Source: Leptobrachium leishanense
Lineage: Eukaryota > Chordata > Amphibia > Anura > Megophryidae
Length of the DNA stretch: 64,000 nucleotides
Direction: 5' to 3'
NCBI GenBank assembly: GCA_009667805.1
Contig: CM019068.1
Span: forward strand, 7,683,733-7,747,732
The notes under the pieces were generated by a model. The model ran no database searches. It saw only the letters and a program-made list of their open reading frames with translations, and was not told the origin of the DNA. The position numbers and the translations under genes were made by a program. Shown piece by piece: positions 24,722-37,944 of this stretch; position 1 is the first letter of the stretch, and the number at the start of each line of letters is the position of its first letter.

Positions 24722-25063
24722 CTGGTAGCTATGTTTTAATTACTTATGTTATTAAATAATTTTAAGTACTGCTGCTTCCTGCCATCTTGATTGAAAGAAG
24801 GTTTGGGGATTACTTTATAATCCCTGTGCGTTTTTCTGTGAGCCAATTCGGGCTCAGTAAAGTGTGAGTCCTAAATCAGCCTTAATTTATGTTATATTGT
24901 CCTATACAGTATCATACTAGGGGTATGCCAGGTATCTCTTTCCACCCACTACAGGAGAAATTGGCTGAGAACAATGATCCATCAAGGGGTTGAAGGGGCG
25001 CCTGAATAGATCTAAGACCCATAAAGCACTTCACTCTAGAACTGGATACAGGCTCAGAAGAAT

Positions 25064-25147
25064 GTGAGTTCTATACCAAATCTTGTTTATCACATTATTG
25101 GACTGACATACTGCGCAATTTTTTGGTTTCCTCTTCTTCTCTTGCAG
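25064..25147 (+). other. Putative intron in the ribozyme-bearing element
   Basis: GTGAGT at 25064-25069 and a pyrimidine-rich tract ending TCTCTTGCAG at 25147 resemble donor and acceptor sites. A similar pair is found in the element at 28264. PLEs are known to keep introns in genomic copies. This is pattern-based only. Confidence 0.35.
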
Positions 25148-25287
25148 TATCATCAAGTTCATATCACCATCTGCAAGGGTGAACTTTGGAAAAGGAGGAA
25201 AAAAAAGGGGATAGCTGATGGACATGTATTGTGTTTAAATTCGTTTACCGGTATATCACTGGCGCTATGTTGTTTTTTATCTGTAAG

Positions 25288-25530
25288 TACAAATAATAAC
25301 CTAGCCCTAACCCAAAACAAGTACAAATACTAACCTAGCTCTAACCCCAAAACACAAATGATAACCTAGCCCTAACCTCAAAGCAATAACCTAGCCCTAA
25401 CCCAAAATAAGCACAAATAATAACCTAGCTCTAACCAAAAACAAGCACAAATAATAACCTAACCCCAAAATAAGCATAAATAATAACCTCACCGTAGCCG
25501 TAACCCTAACCCTAATTTCTAACCTTGGCT
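25288..25530. repeat. Telomere-like minisatellite, second block
   Basis: Units with AAATAATAACCTAGCCCTAACC continue the 23870-24672 array, ending in CCCTAACCCTAAT near 25516. Confidence 0.75.
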
Positions 25531-25856
25531 ATGGAAAGTGATGCCACATTATGGGCAGGAGTGTCGAATTTGGATGTGGCACAATTTGGACCATTCTTTT
25601 AAAAAGTCGCATCCCACAGTATTGTGTAATATTGTAAATTTGGGGGGGGCGAGATTCCCCAACAGAGAAATACAAAGTAAGATTCTGTGAATGTGATAAT
25701 GTTTTTCTAAATTTGTAGCGTGTAGATCAGTTTGTCTCGTTGGATTATATAATATTTTAACCCCTTTTACAAAGATAGACTGTGAGGATTGGAAAGACGC
25801 CCGTATAGTCTTGGTAAGAGCCATGTTTCTGCATTCTAAAATGGAACGCACAAGAC
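25531..25856. other. No feature recognised with confidence
   Basis: A minus-strand ORF fragment over 25549-25700 looks vaguely like the end of a retroelement protein, but I cannot name it. The remainder has no visible features. Confidence 0.35.
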
Positions 25857-27418
25857 TAAAGGGGTTATTCAGAGAGCACCGGAATGTCACTGATTTTTCT
25901 GGGCTCTCTCGTTCCCCACAGTTCCCTGCACTTCGGGGAATCAAATTTCCCCAACCTGTGGTGAATTCAGCATTCACCGCAGGGTCCCCAGAGTGCAGGG
26001 AAAACCCGCCACAAACCCACAGCAAACTCGCCGCAATTCTGCCGGAAACCCGCCATAACCGTGAAGAAACCACGCCATACACGCCGTAAAAAAACGCCGA
26101 GCCGCTGATCACAGCGCAGACCAGCCTCTGGAAAAAGACGACAAGCAGACAAATAGGGTAAAAAAAGAAAAAAAACAGTACGATTGAAAGTTTCAAAGTT
26201 GAAACACTGTTTACAAAAAAAGAACTAAAATGTCTGGAATCTACAAATAAAATCCAATGAATGATAATAGAAAGGGCTGTTACAGAAAAAGGAAAAACCG
26301 ATTTAAAAAAAAACTGCAGAAAAAAACTGCAGAAAAAATCCCGAAGAATGCCTAAATAATTAATAAAGAGACTTTTTGCTCCAGATTAAAATAATAAACG
26401 GTTTATTAGATATTGGATAAAAACGGGAATATTTTTAACATTGAAACCTATGGGATTCTCCTGAATAAACCTGTCGAATGAAACCACTGAACATCAGGAC
26501 ATTTCACTGACATTTCTCTGCTGTTCAATGTGAATAGATTAACCATTGCTTCTCTATGGGGGATTTCACTGCCGCCGAACAGCACCGTATTTCACTGCCG
26601 CCCAACAGGCACCGTATTTCACTGCCGTCAAACAGGCACCGTATTTCACTGCCGCAGAAAAGGCACCGTATTTCACTGCCATCAAACAGACACCTTATTT
26701 CACTGCCACCGAACACACCGTATTTCACTGCCGCCGAACAGGCACCGTATTTCACTGCTGCCGAACAGGCACCGTATTTCAATGCCGTCAAACAGGCACC
26801 GTATTTCACTGCCGCCGAAAAGGCACCGTATTTCACTGCCGTCAAACAGGCACCGTATTTCACTGCCACCGAACACACCGTATTTCACTGCTGCCAAACA
26901 GGCACCGTATTTCAATGCCGTCGAACAGGCACCGTATTTCACTGCCGCCGAACAGACACCGTACTTCACTGCCGCCAAACATGCACCGTATTTCACTGCC
27001 GCCGAACAGGCACTGTATTTCACTGCCATTGAACAGGCACCGTATTTCACTGCTGTCGAACAGGCACCATATTTCACTGCCGTCGAACAGACACCATATT
27101 TCACTGCCGCCGAACAGCACTGTATTTCACTGCCGTTGAACAGGCACCATATTTCACTGCCGCCGAACAGGCACCGTATTTCACTGCCGCCAAACAGGCA
27201 CCGTATTTCACTGCCGTCGAACAGGCACCATATTTGATGCCGAACAGCACCGTATTTCACTGCCATCAAACAGGCACTGTACTTGCTGGCAGTTTGCCAA
27301 ATTTTGGCAAACTGTCTGCTCTCTGAATAGCCGAATGGCCCCGAAATGTCAACATATACTGAATTTCAGTGTCTGGTTACATTTCGGGCCAGATCCTCTC
27401 TCTCTGAATAACCCCTTA
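25857..27418. mobile_element. Inverted-repeat element carrying a 27-bp minisatellite, copy 2
   Basis: The left end AGGGGTTATTCAGAGAG and right end CTCTCTGAATAACCCCT are both flanked by TAA, which fits a 3-bp Harbinger-type target duplication. The internal order mirrors copy 1 (12640-13812) in reverse: the AAAAGACGACAAGC segment, an A-rich zone, the GAATGAAACCACTGAACATC flank, then the array. Confidence 0.75.
26563..27268. repeat. 27-bp minisatellite, about 26 copies (reverse orientation)
   Basis: Units read TGCCGCCGAACAGGCACCGT plus ATTTCAC, the reverse complement of the 12777-13124 unit. This array is twice as long, so copy number changes within the mobile element. A few units are 1-3 bases short. 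Confidence 0.93.
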
Positions 27419-28263
27419 AGCGTGTGCAAGATGACGGATGCGATTTGGTCCTTCTGCATTCCAGGATGAGACACAGAGGAACCACGAATAACCAAGATGG
27501 CGGGCACAATTAACAACGGTTGTTTTTTGATAAAGGAAACTGTCACAGATCTCAGTACGCTGATAGGTTCACATCTGTCAATTTTGTTTCCTTGCTGGAT
27601 CCCCTTTGCTCTCCCCAGGCAGACTCTCGTGCCTTTCTACAGTCCTCAGAGGAAGCTTATGGACCGGGACACGTAGAGAGCCTGTTAGCACTTCCCAGAA
27701 ATAAAAAAGAGATTTTCATAGTCAGAATGGAATTCTTTTAATTGGGGACGGGCACACATATTCATACGGTCAATCGTGGGTTATTCACATGTACAAAAGC
27801 CTTCCCTAGAAACTGTTGCAAGGGTTTCTGAGGTTGCTGCTTTTCAGAGTGTGAGACTTAATTAGACTAAGACAATACAATAGGAATAAACATTCACTCA
27901 ACATTCCTAAACAGACAGGACAATGGCAATCGTGATTATAAACAAGATAACAGTCTAAAGAGAGCAGATAATGGGGCAGTGTTTGCCTGTCAAAGCAGAT
28001 TAACCAACTCAATACAACAAAAGAGATATTAACACATTCCTGAGACAGGGTATGCTGGAAGTCTAATCCTATCAGCAGACAACAAGATACACATGGACCC
28101 TAACGATAGACAATAACATTATTCTTACATAACACAGATACACAAACACCCTGCGCCCTCCCAAATACATTTCTAGGCCCATGTACCCCAAATCCAAAGT
28201 GACACACATCACAGATACATTATGGATTATATATATAGCGACAGCGGCATCGACTAAAGGATC
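27419..28263. other. No feature recognised
   Basis: No domain-like ORF or clear repeat is visible. Confidence 0.4.
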
Positions 28264-28266
28264 GAT

Positions 28267-28313
28267 ACCAGCTGACGAAGTCGCAGACTACATGAGGCGA
28301 AACGTGTTCTGGT
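28267..28313 (+). ncRNA. Hammerhead ribozyme motif
   Basis: Stem I ACCAG (28267-28271) pairs with CTGGT (28309-28313). CTGACGA is at 28272-28278 and GAAA at 28299-28302. Stem II (GTC.CA with TG.GGC around GACTACA) has one mismatch. Stem III is AC/GT and ends GTT. Confidence 0.65.
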
Positions 28314-28823
28314 AGCTACAATGTTAATTTTATGATTTATTTAAGGTAATAAAGCGCTTTTTTTATTAATTTGCTGCTGCTGTTGCTGTTCCTGTGGAAA
28401 AAGGTTTAATCAATGGGATTCCTAAAAAAAAACCTGGGCGTATAAACGGGAGCCTGGTGTGACTCAGACCCTACGGCATCAAGAGTGGAGAACACGGCGG
28501 GAGTCCAAGGTGTATGGATGCATGAGAAAAGTGAATACAAGGCCCATAAGGCGATACATCCTAGAGGTGTGAGCCGAGGGTGTGGGCTCAGATAAGTGTG
28601 AGTTACAGTTGTGTTCAAAATTATTCAACCCCCACTGAAATTGAGTGTTTTGGCCAGTTTGACATTGATTTTGATCATTCAGTCATCTTGCTTACAATTA
28701 AATCAAAGAGACACGTGTAGGTCAGACAAATATAACATAACATTTATAATGAAATAAGCACAAATGTCTTTTCTGTGCTCACATCATTATCAGTTTTATT
28801 CAACCCCCAAGTGACATTCAATC

Positions 28824-30229
<1,406 letters not shown>

Positions 30230-30870
30230 TTTGTAACCACACCAGTAAATGTCTAGAAGGAGCTGAGTATCACAGTCATTTTAAAGCTACCTAATTGGTG
30301 CTTATTATGCTTTATTGCTGCTCCGTGACATCCACAGGTGTTTTCAATACCTGATTGAAAACACTTGAATGAACCTCTGTTCTTCAGAGTGGTAGTCTTT
30401 AAGGGGTTGAATAATTGTGTCAATGAAGAATTCACAAAAGAAACATTTACTAATGTATTACAAAACCAATTGATGTCATTTTAGTTGCATATGGTTCTTT
30501 AAAAAGTCCTTGTAGGATTTCATTCTGAATACAATTACAAATGTCACTAAATTCTCTAAAACCCTTTACAGCATTGGGGGTTGAATAATTTTGAACACAA
30601 CTGTATATTCCATCTGTGTGATGATACACGGCCATATATAACAGACATATAACAGACATACTGCGCATTCGTTTTATCTTCTCTGCTTCATTACAGTTCA
30701 TTGTTGTTTCCTCCAGAAGAATCTACAGACTTTACAGTAAATATTGGACCTATTGGGTCCCCATTGTACATTGTCCATCTTGCCCGGTATGTGATGTGTT
30801 TTATATATGGATCCTCGCACTCCAGTTACATTTTATCTGGTTGGTGCTACACTTTATATATTTTATATCT

Positions 30871-31436
30871 GAATGGGGGGAAGGGTGGAATAAAATAATT
30901 GATCTTTCTAGGGACGGAAAATACAAGAGATATGAAAGCGAATGCATTAGTGACATGAGCGACTCGCGTGCCATAAGCACCATGAGTGACGTGCGGTATC
31001 TTAGGGCCTGAACCTTTACAATGTGTGGTTTTGCAGAGGAAGTGATAGTCATAGAAAAAAAATAATAATTAAGTGACTGACGTGACGGATGTGTCTATCA
31101 GAGAGGAAGTCGCTTTTCTGCAACACAGGAGGAAGCTTGAAATATACAGATTATTGTATCGGTCGTGGCACGAGGCCTGGCGCAGGAGTTTGGTGCTGAA
31201 TATACTCGCCTATTTGTGTGGCACAGGGTGTGACGGGCAGAGACAGGCTGATACAATATACCCCTAAACCGTGGAGCCTGATTCCCCCCCCCTCCCCCAT
31301 GAGAAGCAGAATGGGCGGAGGAGCAGTGATTAAGATCAGGGACACAGGGGATTATTCACAAAGCGCCGGTGTTTCCCCATCGTTGAGACAGTGACAAACG
31401 TGGGCGTTCCATGAAGAGAAATTGAAATGACGCAGA
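30871..31436. other. No feature recognised
   Basis: Apart from an AGTGACATGAGCGACTCG/ATGAGTGACGTGCG partial repetition near 30950-30990, nothing is recognised. Confidence 0.4.
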
Positions 31437-31740
31437 TGAATATGCCAGACACATATATGTTAGATATGCCAGACACGTGCATGATAGATATGCCAGACAC
31501 ATGCATGCTAGATATGCTAGACACATGCATGCTAGATATGCCAGACAGATGTATGCTAGATATGCCAGACAGATGTATGCTAGATATGCCAGGCACATGC
31601 ATGTTAGATATGCCAGACACATGCATGGTAGATATGCTAGACACATGTATGCTAGATATGCTAGACACATGCATGCTAGATATCCCAGGAACATGTATGT
31701 TAGATATGCCAGACACCTGCATGTTAGATATGCCAGACAC
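31437..31740. repeat. 24-bp minisatellite, left part, about 13 copies
   Basis: The unit is AGATATGCCAGACACATGCA plus TGCT. The same array appears at 45925-46225, so the intervening 14 kb was inserted into it. Confidence 0.93.
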
Positions 31741-33512
31741 ATTAATTAGATTGACACCATATGGGGTCATAGAGGTTTTTTAAGTTCAAGCAAATTCGCC
31801 CCCTCTCTTTCCCAAGGTTATTCCACAACACAGAGAGAGACAAAAATTAGTCACTAAGTGTTGGTGCAGTATCTTTTAGATTAAGCAGGCACATTCAATC
31901 ATTAAGAGATTATTAGGCAAATTCAAGGAGGAGTCATAGGGCACCAAAACGGCCCATCAAGCCAAAGTCAAACCAAATGTGTATGACCAAATACAAATCC
32001 CATCACTTAGTTGCCAGAAACCAGGACATATGGACAAAACAGTTTAAAAGGTAGAAAAGCACCCAACGTGTTTCGTCGTTACTCAGAACGACTTCATCAG
32101 GAGTGATCCTACTAAGTGTGTGGTCCCCGTTTAAGTAGTATCGCCGAAGAAGAGCTCACAGGTGCGTTCAATTGGCGCTTGCATTGCCGGATTTCCGGCA
32201 TGACGTTAAAGCCGTCACTTCCGGTTATACTGCTACTTCCGGTCAGCCAAAAAATTGCCCAAGTGTCAAAAAAGGGTGAGCCATCCACAGATCTGTCAAT
32301 ATAAATACTCGAATTTTGGGTAAGGTTCATACATCCGGACACTATAGGGCGTCCCGGTGGTGGTTGAATTTTCTTATGGATTTTAGGGAGTGCATAGAAG
32401 GTAGTAAGCGTTGGGGAGATCGGTTTCATGAAATCGTATTCTTTATCAGTGATTACACCAGAACCACGAGCATCTGTAAGTATCAAAATAAGTTCAGCTG
32501 AAAAGCGCATAGTCGATTACATGTCAGAACACTATAGGTAGTTGAATCTTCTAAGATGGTTAATACCATTTTTCTATATTGTTCTATACTAAGAACCACA
32601 ATGTTTCCCCCCTTGTCTGCCTTTTTGATGACTATCTCCTTGTCATCTCCAAGGTTTTTAAGGGCTTGAAATTCATTCTTGGTAATATTGTGAGGAACGG
32701 ACGCATTTACAGAATGTTCATCTAATTTTTCAATTTCTTGACAGACCAATGTGCAAAAAGTCTCGATATTACTGTACTCACCATATGAGGTGTAAAAGTG
32801 CTGTTTGGTCTTAAGTTTGTATAACCGGTATTATCAGTATCATCCCCATTCTCCTCTAATAACGTAATTAATGTATTAAGACATTCCATATCGCTAGGAG
32901 CTAAATCGTATCTTTTTGCTGTTTTTTCCATTTGTAAACTATGGAATTTATGCAGGGCAATCTTACGTGTAAATAAATTTACATCCTTTATCCAATCAAA
33001 TTTATGAAATTTCAGTTTCGGGATAAAGGATAAACCTTTTGTTAATACATTTATTTCATGAATATTCAATGACCTTGGAGACAGATTAATAACCTGTGGT
33101 TGGTTAAGTATCATCCTCGTGTCCCTATTAACTTGTATCCCAGTATTTATCACCATCTCTGTCGACCTGTTCTCCTTTGGCCTCTCTGTTTCTTTCTGGG
33201 TAATTCTCTCGTATCTTCCCTGAGTGGGTCTAAAAAAGTCACAGTTTTTTTAAGGGTACTTCTATCTCGCAATCTTATATTACCAGTATTTGTACTTGTA
33301 CCTTCACCAGGATCATCCTGATCTGAGGTGTCATAGTCGGAAGCAGATAAACCTCCCATACCATCTCCTTTATTTTGCTTCGGTGGAAACCTATAAACAT
33401 TTACCTCTTTGTAATCCTTACTGTCTCTCATAAATTTCCTATGTTTCCTGTCTTTAATTTCTTTATCAAACCTATCCAGTTTGGTCTTTAATTGAGTTTC
33501 AAGTTTTTCAAG
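31741..33512 (-). mobile_element. Left, inverted PLE copy with internal deletion
   Basis: On the minus strand the copy runs from ORF1 through the first third of the RT ORF, then jumps at about 32305 from TATATTGACAGA directly into the pseudo-LTR (TCTGTGGATGGCTC). About 3.1 kb of the right copy (34846-37950) is missing, with two bases of microhomology (GA). ORF fragments at 33150-33539, 32722-33156 and 32483-32749 reflect a one-base loss near 32788. Confidence 0.85.
32060..32105 (-). ncRNA. Hammerhead ribozyme motif in left pseudo-LTR
   Basis: On the minus strand CACTC is followed by CTGATGA, a six-base-pair stem II (GTCGTT/AACGAC, loop CTGAGT), GAAA, stem III ACACGT and GTT, then GGGTG, which pairs with CACTC. 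It matches 38137-38182 except for one stem III loop base. Confidence 0.78.
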
Positions 33513-33584
33513 AAATTCATGGATGTTCTTATTAAACATGAAAAGGCTATTTTAGGGGAAGTTTGAGGGGCGATTGATAGTGAA

Positions 33585-33983
33585 TTGGAAAGAGTTCAAA
33601 AATTTAAAACAGATCCCCTCTTTGAAAAACTTGAAACTCAATTAAAGACCAAACTGGATAGGTTTGATAAAGAAATTAAAGACAGGAAACATAGGAAATT
33701 TATGAGAGACAGTAAGGATTACAAAGAGGTAAATGTTTATAGGTTTCCACCGAAGCAAAATAAAGGAGATGGTATGGGAGGTTTATCTGCTTCCGACTAT
33801 GACACCTCAGATCAGGATGATCCTGGTGAAGGTACAAGTACAAATACTGGTAATATAAGATTGCGAGATAGAAGTACCCTTAAAAAAACTGTGACTTTTT
33901 TAGACCCACTCAGGGAAGATACGAGAGAATTACCCAGAAAGAAACAGAGAGGCCAAAGGAGAACAGGTCGACAGAGATGGTGA
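33585..33983 (+). CDS. PLE upstream ORF (ORF1)
   Basis: The 132-codon ORF is highly charged, rich in Lys, Asp and Arg, and ends RQRW. Its stop (TGA, 33981-33983) overlaps the ORF2 start (ATG, 33977-33979). The same overlap exists in the inverted copy at 33150-33156, but the copies are nearly identical, so this is not independent proof of selection. The product may be a short basic protein or may represent the N-terminal part of the RT polyprotein joined by frameshift or re-initiation. No domain is recognised. The first 35 or so bases, upstream of 33620, differ from the left copy, so the true start is uncertain. Confidence 0.6.
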   Translation: MERVQKFKTDPLFEKLETQLKTKLDRFDKEIKDRKHRKFMRDSKDYKEVNVYRFPPKQNKGDGMGGLSASDYDTSDQDDPGEGTSTNTGNIRLRDRSTLKKTVTFLDPLREDTRELPRKKQRGQRRTGRQRW

Positions 33984-35892
33984 TAAATACTGGGATACAA
34001 GTTAATAGGGACACGAGGATGATACTTAACCAACCACAGGTTATTAATCTGTCTCCAAGGTCATTGAATATTCATGAAATAAATGTATTAACAAAAGGTT
34101 TATCCTTTATCCCGAAACTGAAATTTCATAAATTTGATTGGATAAAGGATGTAAATTTATTTACACGTAAGATTGCCCTGCATAAATTCCATAGTTTACA
34201 AATGGAAAAAACAGCAAAAAGATACGATTTAGCTCCTAGCGATATGGAATGTCTTAATACATTAATTACGTTATTAGAGGAGAATGGGGATGATACTGAT
34301 AATACCGGTTATACAAACTTAAGACCAAACAGCACTTTTACACCTCATATTGGTGAGTACAGTAATATCGAGACTTTTTGCACATTGGTCTGTCAAGAAA
34401 TTGAAAAATTAGATGAACATTCTGTAAATGCGTCCGTTCCTCACAATATTACCAAGAATGAATTTCAAGCCCTTAAAAACCTTGGAGATGACAAGGAGAT
34501 AGTCATCAAAAAGGCAGATAAGGGGGGAAACATTGTGGTTCTTAGTATAGAACAATATAGAAAAATGGTATTAACCATCTTAGAAGATTCAACTACCTAT
34601 AGTGTTCTGACATGTAATCCGACTATGCGCTTTTCAGCTGAACTTATTTTGATACTTACAGATGCTCGTGGTTCTGGTGTAATCACTGATAAAGAATACG
34701 ATTTCATGAAACCGATCTCCCCAACGCTTACTACCTTCTATGCACTCCCTAAAATCCATAAGAAAATTCAACCACCACCGGGACGCCCTATAGTGTCCGG
34801 ATGTATGAACCTTACCCAAAATTCGAGTATTTATATTGACAGAATTTTACAAAAACTTGTGTGCCAACTTCCCTCATATGTCAGAGATTCCAAACAAATG
34901 TTAAATTTCCTGTCTAATTGCACTATCTCCAATGACACTTTACTCTGTAGTCTGGACGTGGAGTCCTTGTATAGCTGTGTCCCCCATGAGCTGGGCCTGA
35001 AACATGTCAAATACTATCTAAAAACAAGAGGTGAAACACACAGTAAACATACTGAATTTGTTTTGCAACTTCTTCAATTTGTACTAACACATAATTTCTT
35101 TATTTTTGACCGAACCTTCTGTAGACAGGTGACTGGGATGGCCATGGGGACAGCCATGGCACCATCCTATGCAAATTTGCATCTGGGATGGTGGGAACAA
35201 TTTGTCGTCAATGGTCCCGACCTGATTGATTTTCAGCCATCTATAAAAGAATGGAAACGCTATATAGATGATGTCTTTATATTATGGAGGGGTAGCCGTG
35301 ACACTTTTGTCAACTTTGTCGAGAGACTCAATAACAATCAGCTAAACCTTAAATTCACTTACGAAATCCAAGAACATATACTCAATTTTCTTGACTTTTC
35401 CATTTCAAAACTACCAGATGGCCGTGTAGCCACTACATTATTTAGAAAAGAGACGGCTACCAATAGCCTCCTGGATTGGAGAAGTTTCCATCCCCTCCCC
35501 CAGAAACGTGGGATACCGAGGGGACAATATATTCGATTACGTAGAACATGTTCTTCCCTCGAGGAGTTCAAATTAAAAGCCACTGACCTGAGAGAAATGT
35601 TTAAACAAAAAAGTTATCTCAACCGTTGTCTGAAAAAAGCATATCAAAATGCACTGATGATTGATCGGAACCTTGCACTTCAAGACAAAAGCACCAATGT
35701 TGAGAAATGTATCAGAATGATTGGTAATTTTGATACTGGATGGCAAGAAATTTATCAGATCTGTGAACGTTTCTGGCCATTACTCACTCAAGATCCTCAC
35801 CTCTGTAAAGTACTACCCAAACATGCCTCTATAACTACACGACGTTGCCCTAATATTGGCGACCATGTTACACATAGCCATTTTTCCACCTT
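33977..35892 (+). CDS. Penelope-like element reverse transcriptase (ORF2)
   Basis: The frame is open from ATG 33977 into the MITE at 35893, ending by chance at 36130. RT motifs appear in PLE order: ALPKIHK and GRPIVSGCMNLTQ (about residue 265), SLDVESLYSCVPH, TGMAMGTAMAPSYANLHLG (about 385-405), then RYIDDVFIL with YIDD at residues 429-432. This is the telomerase-like RT of PLEs and primes DNA synthesis at endonuclease-cut target DNA. The finger and palm look intact with no stops. Translation of the natural fusion to the GIY-YIG domain is blocked by the inserted MITE. A Neptune or Poseidon lineage cannot be settled by eye. Confidence 0.9.
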
Positions 35893-36694
35893 AACCCCTT
35901 CCCGACCGCTGACGTACCCTGTACGTCCTGTGTTCGGGTCTCCCTTAGACCCGATGACGTACAGGGTACGTCAGCGGCACCAAATCCCCCTCCCGCCCGA
36001 TACTCACCTCCCTCGTCGGATCCCACGGCGATCTGACAGGGAGGAAGCCTGCCCATGTGATTTACATGGGCAGGCGAGGCCTGTTTATGGCCTTTCAAAT
36101 GATACCAAACATGACCAGGTTTGGTTTTAAAAAAAAATGTAAAAAAAAAATTAAATAAAAAAAAATAATAAAAAAATTAAATAAAATAAAAAAATGTTTT
36201 TTTTTTAAAGTTTTTTTTGTCTGGGGGGAGTTTAATTAAATAGGACCTAGGCTGTCATCTAAAAATAATTAGCACAAAATGGTCAGAATGAGCGCAGCGC
36301 ACATAGGTGAACTGGCTCAGCAGTGAAAGGGTTAAAAGGTAAAAACATGTAAAAATTGGGTATTTCTATTCTCGGGATAAAATTTGGAAACTATTTAGCC
36401 GGGGTCTTTATTGGTGGTTATAGCTTTAGGGGATTAAATTACAAAAAAGTGTGTTTTTACCATTTTTTTCATCATATTTCATATTTTTTTTATATTAAAT
36501 TATTGGATATGATGGAAATAATGGTATTTCTAGAAAGTCCATTTAATGGCGGGAAAAAGGGTGTATAATATGTGTGGGTTGAATAAACGAGTAAGAGGAA
36601 AATTTGATCTAAACACGAGCAGCGCAGAAACGTAAAAACAGCAGCGGTCACTAAAAGACGGATTTGTGTAAAACCGCCCGGTCACTAAGGGGTT
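35893..36694. mobile_element. TTAA-flanked MITE between RT and GIY-YIG domains
   Basis: TTAA flanks CCCCTTCCCGACCGCTGACG on the left and CGGTCACTAAGGGG on the right, with imperfect inverted ends. This fits a piggyBac-like non-autonomous element. A hairpin (CTGACGTACCCTGTACGTC and its reverse) lies at 35910-35975, and a CAGTGAAAGGGTTAA motif near 36322. It interrupts the PLE gene. Confidence 0.7.
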
Positions 36695-36696
36695 AA

Positions 36697-37178
36697 AATC
36701 TCCAAACTACAATTGGCTGTCTAAACCAATTTTTGGCACTTATAAATGTGGCAAATGTAAGGGTTGCAAGTATATACTTACAGAATCTAAAGAATTCTGA
36801 AATGTAGCTAACATTGTAACTTATACAGTAAAAGAATTTTCTAACTGTAACACAGCAGGAGTGGGCTATATGCTTGTATGAAGCTGCGGAAGCAAATACA
36901 TTGGCAAGACAATACGCCCTCTAAAAGTGAGAATCCTGGAACACGTACGTTCTGTTAGGTACCCACGAGACACCCCGATTACTAGACATCTCCGCCACTT
37001 ACATCATAATAGTGCTGAAAATTTAATATTTATGGCAATTGAGCATGTTCGTATGGGACAATGTGGGGGCGATTTGGATATGAAATTACGTCAAAGAGAG
37101 GCCTATTGGATATATCAATTGGGAACGAGATATCCTGGAGGTCTGAATGAGGGCTTCACTTTCTCCCCCTTTATATGA
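36697..37178 (+). pseudogene. PLE GIY-YIG endonuclease domain, decayed
   Basis: The frame includes FGTYKCGKCKGCKY (a CxxC-type motif seen before GIY-YIG in several PLEs), a GVGYMLV segment in place of the first GIY-type strand, CGSKYIGKTIRPLKVRILEH with the YIG, and a tail ending GGLNEGFTFSPFI. Two in-frame TGA codons (36798-36800 and 36879-36881) break it. The family enzyme nicks target DNA for insertion. The intact portion from 36927 is still open. Confidence 0.85.
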
Positions 37179-37944
37179 TTTACGCTGTACTACATTATTG
37201 ATGTATATCTTTAATACACATTTACCTTCTATTTTGCTCTTTGTATTTTGTGCGTTGGTCCCCCCCCTTTTTTGAGATTATTAATCAATCCCAAATGTAG
37301 CCAACCCCTCAGTAATTTGGCATCCCTTATTTTGGGTTTGCTCCTCCTCAATATAATTATTACTTTATCATAAAGGTCTTATAGGGATTCCCTTCTTAGA
37401 TGCTTGAAAATTTCCCAACATTTGAGTACCTTATGCTAATGAGAGCTCTATTGGTTATGCCCTTCTATAAAAATGGTATCCTAAAAAAAAGAGATAAATA
37501 ATTCCTTATATTTTCCTTTAAGAGTGCCCTCCCTAATATTTATTTAGGAGATGGTCAGTGTTTGCTCGAAATGATTGAGGGTTTACTGTTCACAATGAGG
37601 TCCTCTGTTCAATTGAACGTTTAATTATTGTTTTTGAGCAACTGGGGTGGGAATTCGCCCTATTCGAGCCGTTGACCTTAGTTCTCACTTTAAGGAATTT
37701 GGAGTGCTATACATTCAAGCCACCTATACACGTATCCACTTCTGTGACTATTAAAGAGCAAACCGGAAACTCCGGCGACCGGAAATGATGCCGATCTGTT
37801 ATGCCGGAAGTTCAATAATAAAAACATCCGGTTATTGCTCCTTTAGATACCCTATGAGAACGGGCACCATTGTGAATCAATTGGTAATAATGGGGGGAAT
37901 ATTGTGTCCCTTGAGTTTGAGGAAGGAATAGCTCGAATTTGGCG
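37179..37944 (+). mobile_element. PLE 3' untranslated region
   Basis: The sequence between the GIY-YIG stop and the pseudo-LTR has no ORF and lies within the element. Confidence 0.5.

Larger units (their letters stand above)
24673..25294 (+). mobile_element. Short ribozyme-bearing retroelement inserted in the telomere-like array
   Basis: About 610 bases interrupt the array. ACAAATA stands at both flanks (near 24673-24679 and 25288-25294), but it also occurs in the array unit, so the duplication is suggestive only. The element begins almost at stem I of its hammerhead and has no coding region. A putative intron lies near 25064-25147. It resembles the element at 28264. Confidence 0.6.

Noticed and set aside
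26525..27269. ORFs of up to 235 codons in the 27-bp array
   Set aside because: Repeat artefact; the same happens in the 12777-13124 array.
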